Source: JANXXV01 sp038230275
Lineage (GTDB): Bacteria > Acidobacteriota > Terriglobia > Bryobacterales > Bryobacteraceae
Assembly: GCA_038230275.1 (NCBI GenBank)
Contig: JBBRNO010000116.1
Location: 1 to 21,879 of the forward strand
DNA: 21,879 nt
Direction of reading: 5' to 3'
Below the pieces are notes generated by a model. It did not search any database and was not told where the DNA came from. It saw nothing but the letters and a program-made list of their open reading frames with translations. A program made the translations under genes and the position numbers. Shown here in pieces: positions 1 through 7,094 of the stretch. How positions within the stretch are numbered: position 1 is the stretch's first letter; the number at the start of each line of letters is the position of its first letter.

Positions 1-1
1 C

Positions 2-553
2 CGCGGCTCCGTCAAGAACGCACGAGCGGTTGCGCAATCGCTGGGCGCGAAAATCGTTGAGATCCGCGTGCCGGATATAGCCGCCCTCAATACCATCTCG
101 CGGGTGGTTCTGATGTCTGAGGCTTCTGCCGTTCTGGAGCGCTATCTGGGTGACCGTTCCAGGTTTGGCGCCGACGTATTGGCCCTGCTGGATCAAGGGC
201 GTCTGCTGCCTGCTACCGACTACGTGAACGCTCAGCGGGCTCGCCGCCTTATGCAGGCGGAGTTCCGGCAGTTGTTTGACAGCGTCGATTGCCTTTTGAC
301 GCCGGCATCTCCCATTCCAGCGCCTCGTATCGATCAGAAAACCGTGGTGATCGACGGTGTGGAAGAGGATGTTCGTCTCGCCGCCACCCGCTTCGTTCGC
401 GGGATCAACGCCGTCGGACTTCCTGCGCTCTCGCTGCCATGTGGCCGGAGTTCCACCGGTCTGCCTATCGGTCTGCAGATCGTCGGCCGCGCGTTCGCCG
501 AGAAGTTCGTGCTTCACGTAGGCGCAGCGCTCGAAACCGCGGTTCTGGCATAA
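2..553 (+). CDS. Amidase-signature family protein, C-terminal part (5' truncated)
   Basis: The reading frame is open from base 2 and ends at TAA 551-553, so only about the last 183 residues are present. The text FDSVDCLLTPASPIPAP followed by TRFVRGINAVGLPALSLPCG and GLPIGLQIVGRAF is the typical C-terminal half of amidase-signature enzymes (GatA and related amidohydrolases). These cleave amides with a Ser-cisSer-Lys triad. The triad lies in the N-terminal half, outside the window, so catalytic competence cannot be judged. GatA itself, the glutaminase subunit of the tRNA amidotransferase, is possible, but the C-terminus alone does not separate it from general amidases. GTG 68 is an internal valine, because the frame continues in family-like sequence upstream (GSVKNARAVAQSLGAKIVEI). 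A hairpin and a regulator gene follow on the same strand. Confidence 0.85.
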   Translation, partial: RGSVKNARAVAQSLGAKIVEIRVPDIAALNTISRVVLMSEASAVLERYLGDRSRFGADVLALLDQGRLLPATDYVNAQRARRLMQAEFRQLFDSVDCLLTPASPIPAPRIDQKTVVIDGVEEDVRLAATRFVRGINAVGLPALSLPCGRSSTGLPIGLQIVGRAFAEKFVLHVGAALETAVLA

Positions 554-597
554 ATTCCAACCGCATCCTATACGGATTGCTCTCTTCTGCCGATAGT

Positions 598-614
598 ACC
601 TGCCAGGGGCAGGT
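598..614 (+). repeat. Perfect 7-bp hairpin covering the ribosome-binding region of the regulator gene
   Basis: ACCTGCC (598-604), loop AGG, GGCAGGT (608-614) form a perfect stem. The purine-rich AGGGG (605-609), the best Shine-Dalgarno candidate for the GTG start at 619, lies in the loop and the 3' arm. No T-tract follows, so it is not a standard terminator. It could limit translation of the downstream gene, or be part of a dispersed REP-like repeat (CAGGTGCCAGTGACAGG continues to the right). The sequence alone does not decide between these. Confidence 0.5.
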
Positions 615-618
615 GCCA

Positions 619-1272
619 GTGACAGGATCGTCCGTCTATCTTTGCGAAGCCAAACCAATTGTCGTGGAAGGGCTCATCCGAGTTGCCTCCTTCGGTGAGC
701 TGTTTCATCTCTGCGGCCACTCCGGCGATGTTGTGGATTCCTTTCCTGAAATCGAAAACTTGCACCCCGACATCATTTTACTTGGCGGACCGGGACCTGG
801 CCGCACGTTGCCAAACATTATTCCCAAGCTGCTTTCTATCTCGCCGGCCTCGAAAATTGTACTTTGGCCTGACGCTGAACTTGCCGCGAACGAAACCGTT
901 CGTTGTCTCCAAATGGGGGCAGTCGGTATTCTGCGCAAGTCCGCGCCGGTGTCACAAATGCTCGATTGCCTGAGCCGCGTGGCGAAGGGCGAAATCTGGC
1001 TGGAACGATCGTTGGAATCTTTGGATTCCGGGAATGAGGAGCGGGTACGCCTGCCTCGGATTACTCGCCGTGAGAGGGACATCATCGAACATCTCTGCCG
1101 TGGGCTTAAGAATAAGGAAATCGCGGAGGCGCTAGCCATCACGCCGGGAACCGTCAAGACCCATTTAATGCATGTTTTTGAGAAGACCGGAATGAAAGAC
1201 CGGTTCCAACTGGCGCTGCACGGACGACAATTGCTGGACTCCGTCGAAGTCGACCGGGAAAAGGCAAGTTGA
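619..1272 (+). CDS. LuxR/NarL-type transcriptional regulator with degenerate receiver domain
   Basis: About 217 residues. An N-terminal receiver-like domain (about 5-125) is followed by a LuxR-type helix-turn-helix (about 150-210: ITRRERDIIEHLCRGLKNKE, then IAEALAITPGTVKTHL, which is the NarL/FixJ signature). The receiver aligns by eye with NarL-type domains: CEAKPIVVEGL matches DDHPIVREGL and PDIILLGGPGPG matches PDxxLMDxxMPG. The phospho-acceptor Asp is therefore Gly56 and one of the two acidic-pocket residues is Ala11, while the conserved Lys (GILRKSA) is kept. It probably binds DNA without Asp phosphorylation. GTG 619 is preferred over GTG 613 because AGGGG at 605-609 sits 9 nt before it. 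The frame is also open through the upstream amidase gene, but that part is out-of-frame shadow. The stop is 1 nt before the next gene, so they are probably cotranscribed. Targets are unknown. Confidence 0.85.
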   Translation: MTGSSVYLCEAKPIVVEGLIRVASFGELFHLCGHSGDVVDSFPEIENLHPDIILLGGPGPGRTLPNIIPKLLSISPASKIVLWPDAELAANETVRCLQMGAVGILRKSAPVSQMLDCLSRVAKGEIWLERSLESLDSGNEERVRLPRITRRERDIIEHLCRGLKNKEIAEALAITPGTVKTHLMHVFEKTGMKDRFQLALHGRQLLDSVEVDREKAS

Positions 1273-1273
1273 A

Positions 1274-2836
1274 GTGGGCGCGCCTTCGATCGCTGTGTCC
1301 CGCAAGCCCGCCAGCATGGCCAGGGTCCTGCAAACCTGGTGGGGCAAGCTCTTCATTCCGTCGCTTTCCGATTTTTTCTTCCTGGCCGTAACGCTCTGGA
1401 TGTTCGCCTCCGGGCAAGGGTGGAACCAGTTGCTGATCGATGGCGATACCGGCTGGCATATCCGGACTGGCGAGTACATCCTCGATCACCATGCGGTGCC
1501 CGTTACGGATCTTTTCTCGTTCTCCAAGGCGGGTGAGCCATGGTTTGCGTGGGAATGGCTGGCCGATGTGATATACGCGGCGCTTTTCCGCAGCATGGGA
1601 TTGAAAGGCGTGGTATTGCTTTCCGGCTTGATGATCTCGCTGATTGCGACCATTATCCTGCGCCACATGCTCTGGCGAAAAGCGAATCTATTTCTCTCGC
1701 TGGCGGTCACGCTCTTTTGCGCCGCCGCGGCTTCCATTCACTATCACGCGCGGCCGCATCTTTTCACTTTGTTGCTGCTGGTGATCACCATGTGGATGCT
1801 GGACCGGGACCGGCTGAGCCCAAGCTGGCATGTCTGGCTGCTGATTCCTCTCACCGCGCTCTGGACGAACCTGCATGGCGGTTTCCTGCTAATGATCGCC
1901 ATCACCGGATTGCTTTCCGCCGGCACGATGGTTGAGACGTTTTGGCGGGGGGATCGACCGTGGTCCAGCGCCTTCCGATACCCTGCCCTACTGGCAGGCT
2001 GCAGCTTGGCAACCGTGGTGAATCCGTATGGGATCGGGCTCCACAAGCATGCGGTTGAATACCTACGGTCCAACTGGATCAAGGACATGGTGGAGGAGTT
2101 TCATTCCCCCAATTTTCATTCCGAGAGCATGCTTTATTTTGAGATTCTGCTAATGCTCGGCTTCGTTGTCGCGGCCGGCATCCTGCGCAGGCGCCGGGTG
2201 GTGGAACCGTTGTGGATCGCCTACTTCGCCCATACCGCCCTGGCATCGGCGCGCCACGTCACCATTTATGTTCTTCTCGCCGGGCCGATCATTGCCATCG
2301 AGGCCACCAGATGGTGGCTCGAGTGGAGCAAGGACCAATCCCGGAAGTCGTTACCAGCGATCTTGAATCAACTGGCGGAGGAGATGGGTATTGGCTTCCG
2401 ATGGGCGAGCATCTGGCCGGCAGTGCTGGCGCTGGGCCTGGTCTTTATAGGGCACCCCATTCAGTGGCCTACGGATTTTTCTGATGAGCGATTTCCAGCG
2501 AAGATTGTGAGCGCGAATCGAAATCAAATCGCCAGCGCTCGGGTACTTACCTCAGACCAATGGGGAGATTACCTGATCTTCCAACTCTATCCGGCGGCTA
2601 AGGTTTTCATGGACGGGCGTAGTGACTTCTACGGAGAAGAACTAGGTAAGGAATATCTGGCCGTTCTTCAGGGGCAATACAACTGGCGGGCAATTTTGGC
2701 CAAGTATAAGTTTTCAATGGTTCTTGCGCCCGTTAGCTGGCCCTTGTGTTCGCTCTTGAAAGAGAACAAAGACTGGAAGGTGGTTGCCGATGACGGCAAG
2801 GCCATACTCTTTTCTCTAAAAGCGACCCCGAAATGA
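1274..2836 (+). CDS. Polytopic membrane protein, GT-C glycosyltransferase-like
   Basis: 520 residues with about ten hydrophobic segments (first at about 29-47) and a soluble C-terminal domain of about 110 residues (ARVLTSDQWGDYLIFQLYP onward). After the first membrane segment comes an acidic loop motif, DGDTGWH (56-62), in the place where GT-C enzymes (ArnT/PMT/oligosaccharyl-transferase-like, using lipid-linked sugars at the outer face of the inner membrane) carry a catalytic acidic residue. This supports, but does not prove, a glycosyl-transfer role. Many such proteins in acidobacteria are simply called hypothetical. GTG 1274 lies 1 nt past the regulator stop with a weak AAGG upstream. ATG 1316 is the alternative start and would remove 14 residues. 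Position before a pilus operon could mean glycosylation of an envelope structure, but that is inference. Confidence 0.6.
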   Translation: MGAPSIAVSRKPASMARVLQTWWGKLFIPSLSDFFFLAVTLWMFASGQGWNQLLIDGDTGWHIRTGEYILDHHAVPVTDLFSFSKAGEPWFAWEWLADVIYAALFRSMGLKGVVLLSGLMISLIATIILRHMLWRKANLFLSLAVTLFCAAAASIHYHARPHLFTLLLLVITMWMLDRDRLSPSWHVWLLIPLTALWTNLHGGFLLMIAITGLLSAGTMVETFWRGDRPWSSAFRYPALLAGCSLATVVNPYGIGLHKHAVEYLRSNWIKDMVEEFHSPNFHSESMLYFEILLMLGFVVAAGILRRRRVVEPLWIAYFAHTALASARHVTIYVLLAGPIIAIEATRWWLEWSKDQSRKSLPAILNQLAEEMGIGFRWASIWPAVLALGLVFIGHPIQWPTDFSDERFPAKIVSANRNQIASARVLTSDQWGDYLIFQLYPAAKVFMDGRSDFYGEELGKEYLAVLQGQYNWRAILAKYKFSMVLAPVSWPLCSLLKENKDWKVVADDGKAILFSLKATPK

Positions 2837-2845
2837 GGGGAAGCC

Positions 2846-2938
2846 ATGGAAAAAACGAGTAGTAGGTCTAATGGAAACAATCAGTACCGCCGAAAGTACT
2901 ATGTAAAGCAACTACTAGCCAAGGTCGTAGCCAGGTAG
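2846..2938 (+). CDS. Possible 30-residue basic small protein
   Basis: ATG 2846 is preceded by GAGGGG (2835-2840) at 5-nt spacing, one of the strongest Shine-Dalgarno sequences in the window. The frame stops at TAG 2936-2938. The product begins MEKTSSRSNGNNQYRRKYYV and ends KQLLAKVVAR: hydrophilic, strongly basic, with no membrane segment and no motif I recognise. The preceding gene's stop overlaps the Shine-Dalgarno, so translation could be coupled. It is not a Flp pilin, since it lacks the hydrophobic segment and the GQ-EYA-type processing region. The ribosome-binding site is the main support. It may also be a leader peptide for the pilus operon that starts 76 nt later, or chance. Confidence 0.4.
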   Translation: MEKTSSRSNGNNQYRRKYYVKQLLAKVVAR

Positions 2939-3014
2939 GCAGAAGGGTACTACAAAGTTTTAGATCGTACTGGCGGGATTGTTTCTGAGCTTGGTTTTGA
3001 AGTGATGGGTCACG

Positions 3015-3479
3015 ATGACAGCGGAAATTTGGATTGCCGGGTTGGTAGGAGTCGCCGCGACGGTGGAAGATCTTGCGCGCCGCCGGGTATCGAACTGGAC
3101 TTCGCTTGCGGCGCTAATTGGCGGCATTGGTTGCCAGATGGCGCGGCACGGTTGGATGGGATTGCCGCTCGCCATAGCAGGGGCTGCGTGCGGATTTCTG
3201 GTTTTCCTGATTTTTTACGTCCTGGGCGGGATGGGTGCCGGCGACATCAAGTTGATGGCGGGGTTCGGCGCTTTGTTGGGTTACAGCAAGTCGTTCGAGG
3301 CCGCGCTGTGGACGGCTGGAGTGGGTGGTCTGATCGCACTGGGAGTGATCGCCTATCAGACATTGCGCGGATTGGTACGGCGGAAAGGCCCGGCCGGGTC
3401 CAAGCGTGAGAATGCGGAGTCGATTCCCTACGCGCCCGCAATTACTTTGGGAGTTTGGCTGGCGATGGTGCCTCGATGA
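3015..3479 (+). CDS. tadV: Prepilin peptidase of the Tad system (CpaA/TadV, peptidase A24)
   Basis: 154 residues with several membrane segments. The two aspartates of type IV prepilin aspartyl peptidases are visible: Asp19 in VEDLARRRVSNW (family pattern D-x-R-x-R-R-I-P-N) and Asp77 in GGMGAGDIKLM (the GxGD motif). The protein corresponds to the catalytic A24 domain only, without the N-methylation domain of PilD, as is usual for TadV/CpaA. It cleaves the leader of Flp prepilins at the cytoplasmic face of the inner membrane. ATG 3015 is the first start after an in-frame stop at 3003, and its ribosome-binding site (GGGT) is weak. It is the first recognised gene of the Tad operon, and its stop overlaps the ATG of a mini-ORF leading to cpaB. 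Confidence 0.9.
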   Translation: MTAEIWIAGLVGVAATVEDLARRRVSNWTSLAALIGGIGCQMARHGWMGLPLAIAGAACGFLVFLIFYVLGGMGAGDIKLMAGFGALLGYSKSFEAALWTAGVGGLIALGVIAYQTLRGLVRRKGPAGSKRENAESIPYAPAITLGVWLAMVPR

Positions 3480-3541
3480 GTTTTCTAATGATTCAGTTTT
3501 TGATACGTAGCGCCGTGAGTAGCACTAGGGGAGTGATTTAA
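3476..3541 (+). CDS. Possible 21-residue mini-ORF bridging tadV and cpaB
   Basis: ATG 3476-3478 overlaps the tadV stop (ATGA), and its TAA at 3539-3541 shares a base with the cpaB ATG (TAATG). The product would be MSFLMIQFLIRSAVSSTRGV plus Ile: a hydrophobic start and a basic, polar end. It could act only as a coupling ORF that passes ribosomes from tadV to cpaB. It has no clear Shine-Dalgarno of its own, whereas cpaB has a good one, so both overlaps may be coincidence. Confidence 0.28.
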   Translation: MSFLMIQFLIRSAVSSTRGVI

Positions 3542-4410
3542 TGGACCGCAGATTTCTGACCGTTTTGGCCGTCAGCCTGATATTCGCGCTCATCGTTTCG
3601 ACGATCTTTTATAAGATCACGTCGGGCGGGCGCGGCGGGCCCGCTCAGCCTACTGACATGAAAGACGTGGTAGTTGCGGCGAAGCCACTATCCGTCGGTT
3701 TAACGGTGAAGGCCGCCGATCTGAGGGTGGCGAAAATCCCTACAGAACAATTCCCGAAGGGTGGTTTTTCCAACGTCAATGAAGTGGTGGACCGCCCGGT
3801 GATAAGCAACATCCTGCTGGATGAACCCATCAACGAAGGCCGCCTGGCTGCGCGGGGCAGTGGCGCCGGACTGGCGCCGATCATCCCGGTGGGCATGAGA
3901 GCGGTGACGGTAAGAGTCACGGACGTCGCCGGTGTGGCCGGCTTCGTGCTTCCCGGTTTGCGCGTCGATGTTTTGGTTACGGGCCGGCTGCCTACCTCCG
4001 ATACGTCGATGACAGCCACCGTCCTGCAGAACTTATTGGTTCTGTCGGCCGGGCAGACCATCCAGCCCGATGGCCGGGGCCAGGCGATCAATACGCCGAC
4101 GGTTACACTGCTGGCCACTCCGGAGCAGGCTGAAACGCTCACACTGGCGGGAAATCAAGGAAGCATTCAGCTGGTGCTCCGTAATGGCAGCGACCAGACG
4201 ATTGAGAAGACGCCCGGAAGCGGTATGGCCGAGTTATTCGGCGGACGTTCCAAACCAGTAGCTGTCGCCGCGGCGCCTAGGCCGAGGCTACAGCCCAAGC
4301 CCGTGGTTGCTGCGCCGGTTGCACCTCCTCCGCCGCCACCGCCACCGCCGGAAGTAGTTGTCATCCGCGGAAATACCAGGACGGTCGAGCGCGTAGGGCC
4401 AACAAATTAG
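3541..4410 (+). CDS. cpaB: Flp pilus assembly protein CpaB (RcpC), SAF domain
   Basis: 289 residues. An N-terminal membrane anchor (about 6-26) is followed by an SAF-type region (DVVVAAKPLSVGLTVKAADL, then LLDEPINEGRL) and the CpaB core (IPVGMRAVTVRVTDVAGVAG, then FVLPGLRVDVLVTG). In Tad systems CpaB/RcpC is a periplasmic, membrane-anchored protein that works with the outer-membrane secretin. ATG 3541 has the Shine-Dalgarno AGGGGAG at 3527-3533 with 7-nt spacing. The C-terminus has an odd extension, a run of nine prolines (APPPPPPPPPE) followed by VVVIRGNTRTVERVGPTN, beyond the usual end of the family. It may span periplasm or peptidoglycan toward the secretin. A run like this would be expected to depend on EF-P during translation. 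Confidence 0.92.
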   Translation: MDRRFLTVLAVSLIFALIVSTIFYKITSGGRGGPAQPTDMKDVVVAAKPLSVGLTVKAADLRVAKIPTEQFPKGGFSNVNEVVDRPVISNILLDEPINEGRLAARGSGAGLAPIIPVGMRAVTVRVTDVAGVAGFVLPGLRVDVLVTGRLPTSDTSMTATVLQNLLVLSAGQTIQPDGRGQAINTPTVTLLATPEQAETLTLAGNQGSIQLVLRNGSDQTIEKTPGSGMAELFGGRSKPVAVAAAPRPRLQPKPVVAAPVAPPPPPPPPPEVVVIRGNTRTVERVGPTN

Positions 4411-4419
4411 TCGGGGATC

Positions 4420-5853
4420 ATGGACATGACTCTGTTTAGCAGAAGTATCTCGTTTCGCAAGGCAAAGAGAAGCATGCGGACTCCCGCGGTTTTGGCTCTG
4501 GGAGTGTGCGCGGTCTTTGGTCAACAGGCCGCCTTCGGTCAACAGATCGAGGAATTGAAGTTGACGGTCGGAAAGAGTATCGTGCTGGATTATCCGACGG
4601 ACATCCGGCAGATCTCGACCAGCGATCCATCGGTCGTCGACACCATGGCTGTAACCACGCGCGAAATGCTGTTGAGCGCGAAAGGTCCTGGCACCTCGAC
4701 GATCATTGTTTGGTCGAAGAGCGGCCAGCGCTCCATCTACGCCGTCAACGTCGAGCAGAATTTGGAGCCGCTCCGCCGGCTGCTGAAGGAAACCTTCCCG
4801 AAGGAAGACATTCACATTCAGTCGACGCGCGATTCGCTTTCCTTGACCGGCCGGATCTCCGCGAAAGACATCGGTGACCGCGTTGTGGCCTTGGTGTCCC
4901 CGTTTGCCAAGACGGTGGTGAACTACATGATGCTGCCGCTTGCTCCGGTCGACCGTCAAATTGTTCTCAAGGTCAAATTTGCCGAACTGGACCGTGCCAA
5001 AGTTCAGCAATTGGGCGTGAATATCATCTCCACCGGGGCGGCCAATACGGTCGGCGCGATTTCGACCGGCCAGTTCAGCTCGAACTCAATAAACCAGATA
5101 GGTGGAGGCGTCGCTCCGCGCTTTACGATTAGCGATGCGCTGAACGTCTTCGCCTTCCGGCCCGATCTGAATCTAGGCGCTTTCATCAAGGCTCTGCAGC
5201 AGGAAAACGTTTTGCAGATCCTGGCTGAACCGAACCTGGTGACGACGAATGGAAAAGAAGCTAGTTTTCTGGTCGGCGGTGAATTTCCGATTCCTGTATT
5301 GCAGGGCGGCGGTAACGCCGGCGCAATTACCATCCAATTCCGCGAATTCGGAATTCGTCTGACATTCAATCCGGTGGTGACCGAGAACAACACCATCAAG
5401 ATGTATGTGAAACCGGAAGTTTCTACACTCGATACGGCTAACGGCGTGAATATCTCCGGATTCTTCATTCCCGCGCTCTCTACACGGCGCATGGAAACCA
5501 ACATAGAGCTGGGACAGGGACAGAGTTTCGTGATTGGCGGCTTGATCGATGACAGGGTCGCCGATCAGCTTTCAAAGACGCCCGGTCTGGCGAACATTCC
5601 GCTGCTGGGAGCAATCTTCAAGAGCAAGGAAGAGAAGCGGAACCGCACCGAGCTGGTGGTGATTGTGTCTCCGGAAATCGTGAAGCCTTACGAGGCGGGC
5701 GATAAGATCCCGGAACCGGTCATGATCAAGGAGTTCCTGCCACCCTCAGCCCCTGCCGATAAGAATACGAGTTCCACCACACCGGCGAAGCCGTCGAAGA
5801 AGGCGAAGGCGGCAAAGGCGCCCGAGGCCAGCGAAGCGAAGTCGAAAGGCTAG
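4420..5853 (+). CDS. cpaC: Tad/Flp pilus outer-membrane secretin (CpaC/RcpA)
   Basis: 477 residues. After a signal peptide with a long basic N-region (ends near residue 40, AAFGQ) comes the pilus-secretin N-domain (LTVGKSIVLDYPTDIRQIST, then SDPSVVDTMAV and LLSAKGPGTSTIIVW). A BON-like segment at about 125-170 follows, then the secretin core (LAEPNLVTTNGKEASFLVGG, EFPIPVLQ, FREFGIRLTFNPVV, FVIGGLIDD, ELVVIVSPEIVKP). It forms the outer-membrane channel of the pilus. ATG 4420 has CGGGG at a rather short 4-nt spacing; ATG 4426 and ATG 4474 are alternatives, the last removing 18 residues. The last 30 residues are a Lys/Ala-rich tail. The gene lies 9 nt after cpaB, its usual partner. Confidence 0.95.
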   Translation: MDMTLFSRSISFRKAKRSMRTPAVLALGVCAVFGQQAAFGQQIEELKLTVGKSIVLDYPTDIRQISTSDPSVVDTMAVTTREMLLSAKGPGTSTIIVWSKSGQRSIYAVNVEQNLEPLRRLLKETFPKEDIHIQSTRDSLSLTGRISAKDIGDRVVALVSPFAKTVVNYMMLPLAPVDRQIVLKVKFAELDRAKVQQLGVNIISTGAANTVGAISTGQFSSNSINQIGGGVAPRFTISDALNVFAFRPDLNLGAFIKALQQENVLQILAEPNLVTTNGKEASFLVGGEFPIPVLQGGGNAGAITIQFREFGIRLTFNPVVTENNTIKMYVKPEVSTLDTANGVNISGFFIPALSTRRMETNIELGQGQSFVIGGLIDDRVADQLSKTPGLANIPLLGAIFKSKEEKRNRTELVVIVSPEIVKPYEAGDKIPEPVMIKEFLPPSAPADKNTSSTTPAKPSKKAKAAKAPEASEAKSKG

Positions 5854-5883
5854 ATTGTTGCGATTGAAGGATGAGTTCGAGTC

Positions 5884-7080
5884 ATGGTAAATAACGGAAG
5901 AGAAATCACGGCGCTGATCATCTCCCCTAACCGGGAACTTGCGGACCAGTTTTCTCAATCGGTGGCGCGGGTCAGGAGTTTCCAGGTGGTGTCGGATCTG
6001 AAGGTGTATCCGGCCCAGCAGACTCTTGAGATGCGTTTGCGCCAACTCCGTCCGGATGTAATCCTCGTCGACCTTGCTACCGATCTTAACGCCGCCTGCG
6101 AACTGATTCGCTATATCAGCGCTCAAAAACCGCCGATCCAGGTTGTCGGATTGCATTTGAAGAACGATTCGGACGCGATTCTTCGATCGCTACGGGTGGG
6201 CGCATCCGAATTCCTGCACGCGCCGTTCGATCCTTCCACTCAGGAAGCGGCCATTTCCAGACTACAGCGCATGATCCAACCCGAGCCTGGCGCGGAACGG
6301 GAATTGGGGAAGGTGGTTGTGTTTTCCAGCACCAAGCCGGGATCCGGAGCTTCCACGCTGGCAGCTCAAACCGCGTTTGCGTTGCAGCGTATCACCGGAA
6401 AGCGAGTGTTGCTGGCCGATTTTGACTTGATGGGTGGAACGCTTGGATTCTATTTGAAATTGGATCAGACCCATTCCCTGGTGGATGTACTTGAGCATGC
6501 GGAACGAATGGATGCCAAGCTTTGGGCGTCCATGACCGTGAGCGCCGGGATGATCGAGGTTTTGCCATCTCCGGAAATGCCTTACTCCGAACCGGTGGAT
6601 CCGGGCCGTTTGCACGATGTGCTGCAATATGCGCGCATGTTGTACGACTGGGTGGTTGTCGACCTGCCGTCGATTTTCAACCGTGTCAGCCTGTTGGCGC
6701 TTTCGCACTCGGATCGCGCATTTCTGGTGTCTACCTCCGAGCTGGCCAGCCTGCACCTGGCGCGCCGGGCGATCAAGCTGTTGAACCACCTCGGGTTTGA
6801 TTCCACCCGGTTCCAGATGGTTATCAACCGCCTGGATAAGCGCGATGGACTGAGCGGATCGGATTTGAGCAAGCTCTTCGGCAGTCCGATCGACATCAGT
6901 CTTCCGAACGACTACTTTTCGCTGCACCGGGTAGTGACGTTGGGCGAAGCACTCGAAGGAGACACAGAACTAGGCAAGGCCGTGGAGGAGCTGGCGAGCA
7001 AGCTGTGCGGGTCCGCGCGGCTCGACAAAAAAGGACCTTCCGGATTCAGCGCCACCAGGCTAGCGCTCTCGCAAACTTAG
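5884..7080 (+). CDS. tadZ: Pilus assembly ATPase-like protein TadZ/CpaE
   Basis: 398 residues. An N-terminal receiver-like domain (about 8-130; Asp63 in VILVDLATDL occupies the phospho-acceptor place) is followed by a MinD/ParA-type domain starting at VVVFSSTKPGSGAST (144-158). The deviant Walker A reads KPGSGAST: the first Lys (151) is present, but the Lys before Ser/Thr found in ParA/MinD is Ala156. The Walker A' region LLADFDLMGG (177-186) and DWVVVDLPS are present. TadZ/CpaE proteins localise the Tad machine to the cell pole. Atypical nucleotide-binding motifs are known in this family, so this is a feature of the family rather than proof of a dead protein. ATG 5884 is the first plausible start; the ribosome-binding site is weak (GAG close by, GAAGGATGAG further off). 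Confidence 0.92.
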   Translation: MVNNGREITALIISPNRELADQFSQSVARVRSFQVVSDLKVYPAQQTLEMRLRQLRPDVILVDLATDLNAACELIRYISAQKPPIQVVGLHLKNDSDAILRSLRVGASEFLHAPFDPSTQEAAISRLQRMIQPEPGAERELGKVVVFSSTKPGSGASTLAAQTAFALQRITGKRVLLADFDLMGGTLGFYLKLDQTHSLVDVLEHAERMDAKLWASMTVSAGMIEVLPSPEMPYSEPVDPGRLHDVLQYARMLYDWVVVDLPSIFNRVSLLALSHSDRAFLVSTSELASLHLARRAIKLLNHLGFDSTRFQMVINRLDKRDGLSGSDLSKLFGSPIDISLPNDYFSLHRVVTLGEALEGDTELGKAVEELASKLCGSARLDKKGPSGFSATRLALSQT

Positions 7081-7094
7081 ACCGATAGATTAAC

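Noticed and set aside
289..618. N-terminal extension of the regulator frame into the amidase gene
   Set aside because: The sequence is Arg/Ser-rich out-of-frame text of the amidase gene; receiver homology begins only near residue 6 after GTG 619.
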